Source: Thiotrichales bacterium
Lineage (GTDB): Bacteria > Pseudomonadota > Gammaproteobacteria > JAAZVR01
NCBI GenBank assembly: GCA_018623305.1
Contig: JAAZVR010000038.1
Span: 1-8,512 of the forward strand
Length of the DNA: 8,512 bases
Reading direction: 5' to 3'
The translations under genes and the position numbers were made by a program. This document shows, one piece after another, positions 6,270 through 8,512 of the stretch; the first letter of the stretch is position 1, and each line of letters starts with the position of its first letter. Under the pieces are notes generated by a model that worked only from the letters and a program-made list of their open reading frames with translations, was not told where the DNA came from and ran no database searches.

Positions 6270-7545
6270 GATTCATAAAACCCTCTATTTCAGCAACAGT
6301 TCTTGGTAAACCTAAAGTTAAGATCTCATAGCCCTCTGGCGTTACGCGCACATCGTCTTCAATGCGCACACCGATATTCCATTCAGGGATGTACAAACCA
6401 GGCTCGACGGTCAGCACCATATTCGGCTCTAATTTTCGCCACTCGCCTGATTGCTTATATTGCCCAACATCATGCACATCCATGCCCAACCAATGCCCTG
6501 TGTTGTGCATGTAGTATTGACGGTAAGATTCCGTGTTCATCACCGTTTCAACCGTGCCATCCAGCAGGCCCATATCAATCAAACCACGACACAAAACACG
6601 AACCGCAGCTAAATGCACTTCGTTGTATGCAACACCTGGCTTGACGGTTTGAATCGCGGCTTTTTGCGCGGCTAAAACACACTCATACACCTGTTTTTGC
6701 TTGTCTGAAAATCGACCTCGCGCGGGGAAACAATGCGTCACATCGCCTGACAAATATTCAAATTCCGCACCTGCATCCACCAAAATCAAATCATTTTCGG
6801 CAATCACATCTCGATTGGTCGTGTAATGTAAAACACACGCATTTCCGCCTGAAGCCACAATCGAATTAAACGCCACCCGCGGACTGCCTTCCGACATAAA
6901 TTGAGATTCTAAAGCGGCTTGAATTTGATATTCATACGTCGCATTCATCGCTGAACGCATCGCGGCTTTATGGCCTTCCACTGTGATTCGACACGCTTCA
7001 CGTAAAATCTCAATTTCTTCATCGGATTTAATCAAACGTTGCTCATGCAAAATCGGCTGAACAAATTCAATTCGCACGGGCGCATTCACGCCTTGTCGAA
7101 CTCGACCACGCAAGGTCTTAACCGCGTCAAAAACCCACGCATCCAACTCATCATCTTCGCCCCAATCAAAAGCCAAAGTTTGACGATTTTCCATTAATCG
7201 AAGCGCTTGTTCGTCGAATTCATCAAGTTCATAGGCATCATCAACACCTGCAATTTCAACCGCGCCTTCAGCACCCGCTCGAATCCCTGTCCACACTTCT
7301 TTCTCAGGGTCTTTTTCACGCACGAACAAAACCGTTTCCGCTTCAGCATGGCCCGGCAATAACAGCAACATCGCATCGGGTTCATCAAAACCTGTCAGAT
7401 AATAAAAATCACTGTTCTGGCGAAAAGCGTATTCCACATCGCGGTTACGAATCTGCTCTTTCGCCGCGGGAATCAAAATGGCAGTTTGCTCATCAAACAA
7501 TTCCATCAAGGCCTTGCGACGGTTTTGAAACACAGACACATTCAT
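6250..7545 (-). CDS. pepP: Xaa-Pro aminopeptidase (aminopeptidase P II)
   Basis: This cytoplasmic dimetal peptidase of clan MG, family M24B, removes an N-terminal residue that precedes proline. The protein is 431 residues against about 440 in E. coli. The N-terminal AMP_N domain spans about 3-130, with QNSDFYYLTGFDEPDA at 43-58. The pita-bread catalytic domain follows from about 170. All five metal ligands are present: D257 (LVDAG), D268 (SGDVTH), H351 (NTGHWLG), E381 (TVEPGLYIP) and E396 (VRIEDDV). The conserved histidines H240 (VLHYT) and H358 (MDVHDVG) are also present. The start codon follows the UPF0149 gene's TAA directly, and the 3' end overlaps ubiH by 20 bases, so these genes are almost certainly co-transcribed. 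The ygfB-pepP-ubiH order is conserved in many gammaproteobacteria. Confidence 0.97.
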   Translation of the reverse strand: MNVSVFQNRRKALMELFDEQTAILIPAAKEQIRNRDVEYAFRQNSDFYYLTGFDEPDAMLLLLPGHAEAETVLFVREKDPEKEVWTGIRAGAEGAVEIAGVDDAYELDEFDEQALRLMENRQTLAFDWGEDDELDAWVFDAVKTLRGRVRQGVNAPVRIEFVQPILHEQRLIKSDEEIEILREACRITVEGHKAAMRSAMNATYEYQIQAALESQFMSEGSPRVAFNSIVASGGNACVLHYTTNRDVIAENDLILVDAGAEFEYLSGDVTHCFPARGRFSDKQKQVYECVLAAQKAAIQTVKPGVAYNEVHLAAVRVLCRGLIDMGLLDGTVETVMNTESYRQYYMHNTGHWLGMDVHDVGQYKQSGEWRKLEPNMVLTVEPGLYIPEWNIGVRIEDDVRVTPEGYEILTLGLPRTVAEIEGFMNHESSSR

Positions 7546-8115
7546 TTAATGAACCTGCTCAGATGTTTCAACAATCGGTTTTGGCGCAATCGGATTCAAC
7601 TCCTCATTCATTGTCATCACCGCAACACGCACGTACTCCGAGATTTCAAATAAATCAGATTCATCGTCTTCGATTTCATCTTCATCGTATTCAACATTGG
7701 TCGTTTGCTGGGCGATTTGCGTCAAATCCTGCATCATTTCGCCCAAAGTGCCTGACATTTTCTCAGGCGTCAAAGCACCGCCTTCAGCCATACCAAAAAT
7801 AAAACCCGTACACCATTGGCCTAAAGCATCGGCACGAATCCAAATCGGTTCATCTTCATCAGGCAACATTAAATCCAATTCCAAAGACGGCGAATTCAAC
7901 GAATCAAACACCTCTTTGACAAACTTTTCAAACTGCTCTTTTAGCTCATCGTCCATGTACGGATCGCCCAACATTTTCATCGCCCAAAAATCAAAATCCA
8001 AACGTTTTTGAGCGCACAAAAGCCCACAAGTCCCCCCGTGCAAATACGATGCACTGTCCACATCGCGGTAGGCTTCAATTAACTGTGATAAGGCGAGATA
8101 ATCCATCGATTCCAT
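7546..8115 (-). CDS. ygfB: UPF0149 family protein YgfB
   Basis: This is a soluble, mostly helical, acidic protein of 189 residues of the YgfB/YecA (UPF0149) family. Family features visible are an N-terminal helix with LHGGTCGLLCAQ (25-36, Cys30 and Cys34), WIRADALGQWCTGFIFGMA (92-110), an acidic patch EYDEDEIEDDESD (142-154) and the conserved ISEYVRVAVMTM (158-169). There is no C-terminal SEC-C zinc motif of the YecA type. The ATG at 8113-8115 has a TAGGA ribosome-binding site 6 bases upstream; a second ATG three codons in has no comparable site. It is the first gene of the - strand operon, divergent from zapA, and its stop codon abuts the pepP start. The Pseudomonas homologue is reported to influence an AlpA-dependent transcription programme; the molecular function here is unknown. 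Confidence 0.93.
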   Translation of the reverse strand: MESMDYLALSQLIEAYRDVDSASYLHGGTCGLLCAQKRLDFDFWAMKMLGDPYMDDELKEQFEKFVKEVFDSLNSPSLELDLMLPDEDEPIWIRADALGQWCTGFIFGMAEGGALTPEKMSGTLGEMMQDLTQIAQQTTNVEYDEDEIEDDESDLFEISEYVRVAVMTMNEELNPIAPKPIVETSEQVH

Positions 8116-8121
8116 GTTGAT

Positions 8122-8126
8122 TCCTA
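8122..8126 (-). promoter_or_regulatory. Ribosome-binding site of ygfB
   Basis: TAGGA on the - strand lies 6 bases before the ATG at 8113-8115 and favours this start over the in-frame ATG at 8104-8106. Confidence 0.65.
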
Positions 8127-8129
8127 AGC

Positions 8130-8135
8130 TATAAT
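8130..8135 (+). promoter_or_regulatory. -10 element of the probable zapA promoter
   Basis: A perfect TATAAT lies 26 bases before the zapA ATG, which predicts a transcription start near 8142 and a leader of about 20 bases. No convincing -35 box is visible 16-18 bases upstream (around 8106-8113, inside ygfB), and there is no extended TGn element. Activation by a protein, or a weak basal promoter, is possible. Confidence 0.5.
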
Positions 8136-8144
8136 TGAGTGAAT

Positions 8145-8174
8145 TTTACACCAATACCTTAATGTCTATGTCAA
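8145..8174 (-). promoter_or_regulatory. Probable sigma-70 promoter of the ygfB-pepP-ubi operon
   Basis: On the - strand a perfect TTGACA (8169-8174) is followed after 18 bases by TGTAAA (8145-8150), which is preceded by TGG, an extended -10 arrangement. Transcription would start near 8138, giving a leader of about 22 bases to the ygfB ATG. The -35 box lies inside the first codons of zapA. Confidence 0.6.
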
Positions 8175-8440
8175 AACAAAATACCGTTGAACTGTTCATT
8201 TTAGACAAGTCATTCAAACTGCATTGCGCCCCTGAAGATGAGGCCTTATTAAAAGCAGCTGCAAAGTCTTTAACCGAACGTTTAATGGATTTACAGAGAC
8301 GCGTGCCTAGCGATAAATTGTTTATGATGGCCGCTTTACAACTCAACGTTGAGTTACTTTCAAAAACACAGGGTGCTGAATCGCTCGAAAACGACTTAAA
8401 AGCACTTAGAAAAGTCATTTCGGAATTGAATTGCGAATAG
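8162..8440 (+). CDS. zapA: Cell division protein ZapA
   Basis: ZapA binds FtsZ at the division site and promotes bundling of protofilaments into the Z ring. The protein is 92 residues, a little shorter than the 109 of E. coli. The N-terminal globular part contains VELFILDKSFKLHCAPEDEALLKAAA (9-34) and SLTERLMDLQRR (36-47). The helical dimerisation region runs from about 52, with LFMMAALQLNVELL (53-66), and ends in a short coiled coil to 92. The ATG at 8162 is chosen; the ATG at 8168 is equally possible because neither has a clear ribosome-binding site. A TTG at 8135 in the same frame is unlikely because it overlaps the -10 TATAAT. The gene is followed by the probable 6S RNA gene, a conserved zapA-ssrS order. 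Confidence 0.9.
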   Translation: MSMSKQNTVELFILDKSFKLHCAPEDEALLKAAAKSLTERLMDLQRRVPSDKLFMMAALQLNVELLSKTQGAESLENDLKALRKVISELNCE

Positions 8441-8454
8441 TTTTTCGCTAAAGT
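8426..8454 (+). promoter_or_regulatory. Probable sigma-70 promoter of 6S RNA
   Basis: TTGAAT (8426-8431), overlapping the end of zapA, is spaced by exactly 17 bases from TAAAGT (8449-8454). Each matches the consensus at 4 of 6 positions. It predicts transcription from about 8461, where similarity to 6S RNA begins. Confidence 0.45.
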
Positions 8455-8460
8455 TCAACT

Positions 8461-8512
8461 CAAGGCGTGTTCTGATGTGCTCGCTTGGGGGATCAAATCC
8501 CTTAGAACCTAA
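8461..8512 (+). ncRNA. ssrS: 6S RNA (ssrS), 5' part only
   Basis: 6S RNA binds sigma-70 RNA polymerase by mimicking an open promoter. The assignment rests mainly on position: ssrS directly follows zapA in many gammaproteobacteria. Sequence support is limited but consistent. A TGTTC stretch (8468-8472) about 8 bases after the predicted start is followed by TCCCTTAGAACCTAA (8498-8512). This recalls the conserved TGTTC...TCCC-TGAGCC-GATAA pattern of E. coli and Pseudomonas 6S RNA. GTTCT (8469-8473) can pair with AGAAC (8504-8508), and GGGAT with ATCCC inside it. The interval between the motifs is longer than in E. coli. The 3' half, which should pair with this strand, lies beyond the window, so the call cannot be confirmed here. 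Confidence 0.5.

Noticed and set aside
6303..6644. 113-codon open frame on the + strand
   Set aside because: It is antisense to the catalytic domain of pepP, whose metal ligands are all intact, and shows no protein-family features.
8135..8161. TTG start for zapA
   Set aside because: The TTG overlaps the TATAAT box, has no ribosome-binding site and adds residues not seen at ZapA N-termini.
8440..8512. tRNA gene suggested by the T-arm-like stretch GGGGGATCAAATCCC
   Set aside because: No matching acceptor strand or anticodon arm is found upstream, and the loop lacks the TTC start; the zapA-ssrS context explains it better.

Overview
The window looks like chromosomal DNA of an aerobic, ubiquinone-making gammaproteobacterium of moderate, slightly AT-leaning composition. 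The evidence is gene order. zapA is followed by what looks like the start of the 6S RNA gene (ssrS). Opposite it runs a UPF0149 (ygfB)-pepP-ubiH-ubiI-type hydroxylase cluster, an arrangement conserved in Escherichia and Pseudomonas relatives. No genus can be named from the sequence.

Layout from left to right. (1) Bases 1-1385, + strand: most of a PIN-PhoH fusion ATPase whose first few codons lie outside the window. (2) Bases 1392-1414: an inverted repeat that can terminate transcription from both sides. (3) Bases 1438-8115, - strand: eight genes in the same direction, read from 8115 downwards: ygfB-like, pepP, ubiH, a second UbiH/UbiI-family hydroxylase, a two-helix K+ channel, gcvH, a two-repeat glycine-transporter/TRIC-like membrane protein, and a LysR-family regulator. 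The first seven overlap or are separated by 0-3 bases, so they probably form one transcription unit. The LysR gene follows after an 80-base gap that may hold its own promoter. (4) Bases 8116-8161: a short divergent control region with two overlapping promoters facing away from each other. (5) Bases 8162-8440, + strand: zapA. (6) From about 8461 to the end: the probable 5' part of 6S RNA, preceded by a plausible sigma-70 promoter inside the end of zapA.

Functionally the - strand unit joins proline-peptide hydrolysis (PepP), two flavin hydroxylation steps of ubiquinone synthesis, a potassium channel, the lipoyl carrier of the glycine cleavage system and a putative glycine transporter. In E. coli the gcvTHP operon lies just beyond ubiI, so gcvH here probably marks an old ubi-gcv neighbourhood. 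gcvT and gcvP are absent from the window, and a K+ channel and a putative glycine transporter flank gcvH instead. Nothing here resembles a defence system, phage, transposon or CRISPR array. The most notable points are the channel-gcvH-transporter insertion, a Gly-to-His change in the FAD-binding loop of the second hydroxylase, the altered C-terminal signature of GcvH, and the overlapping divergent promoters.
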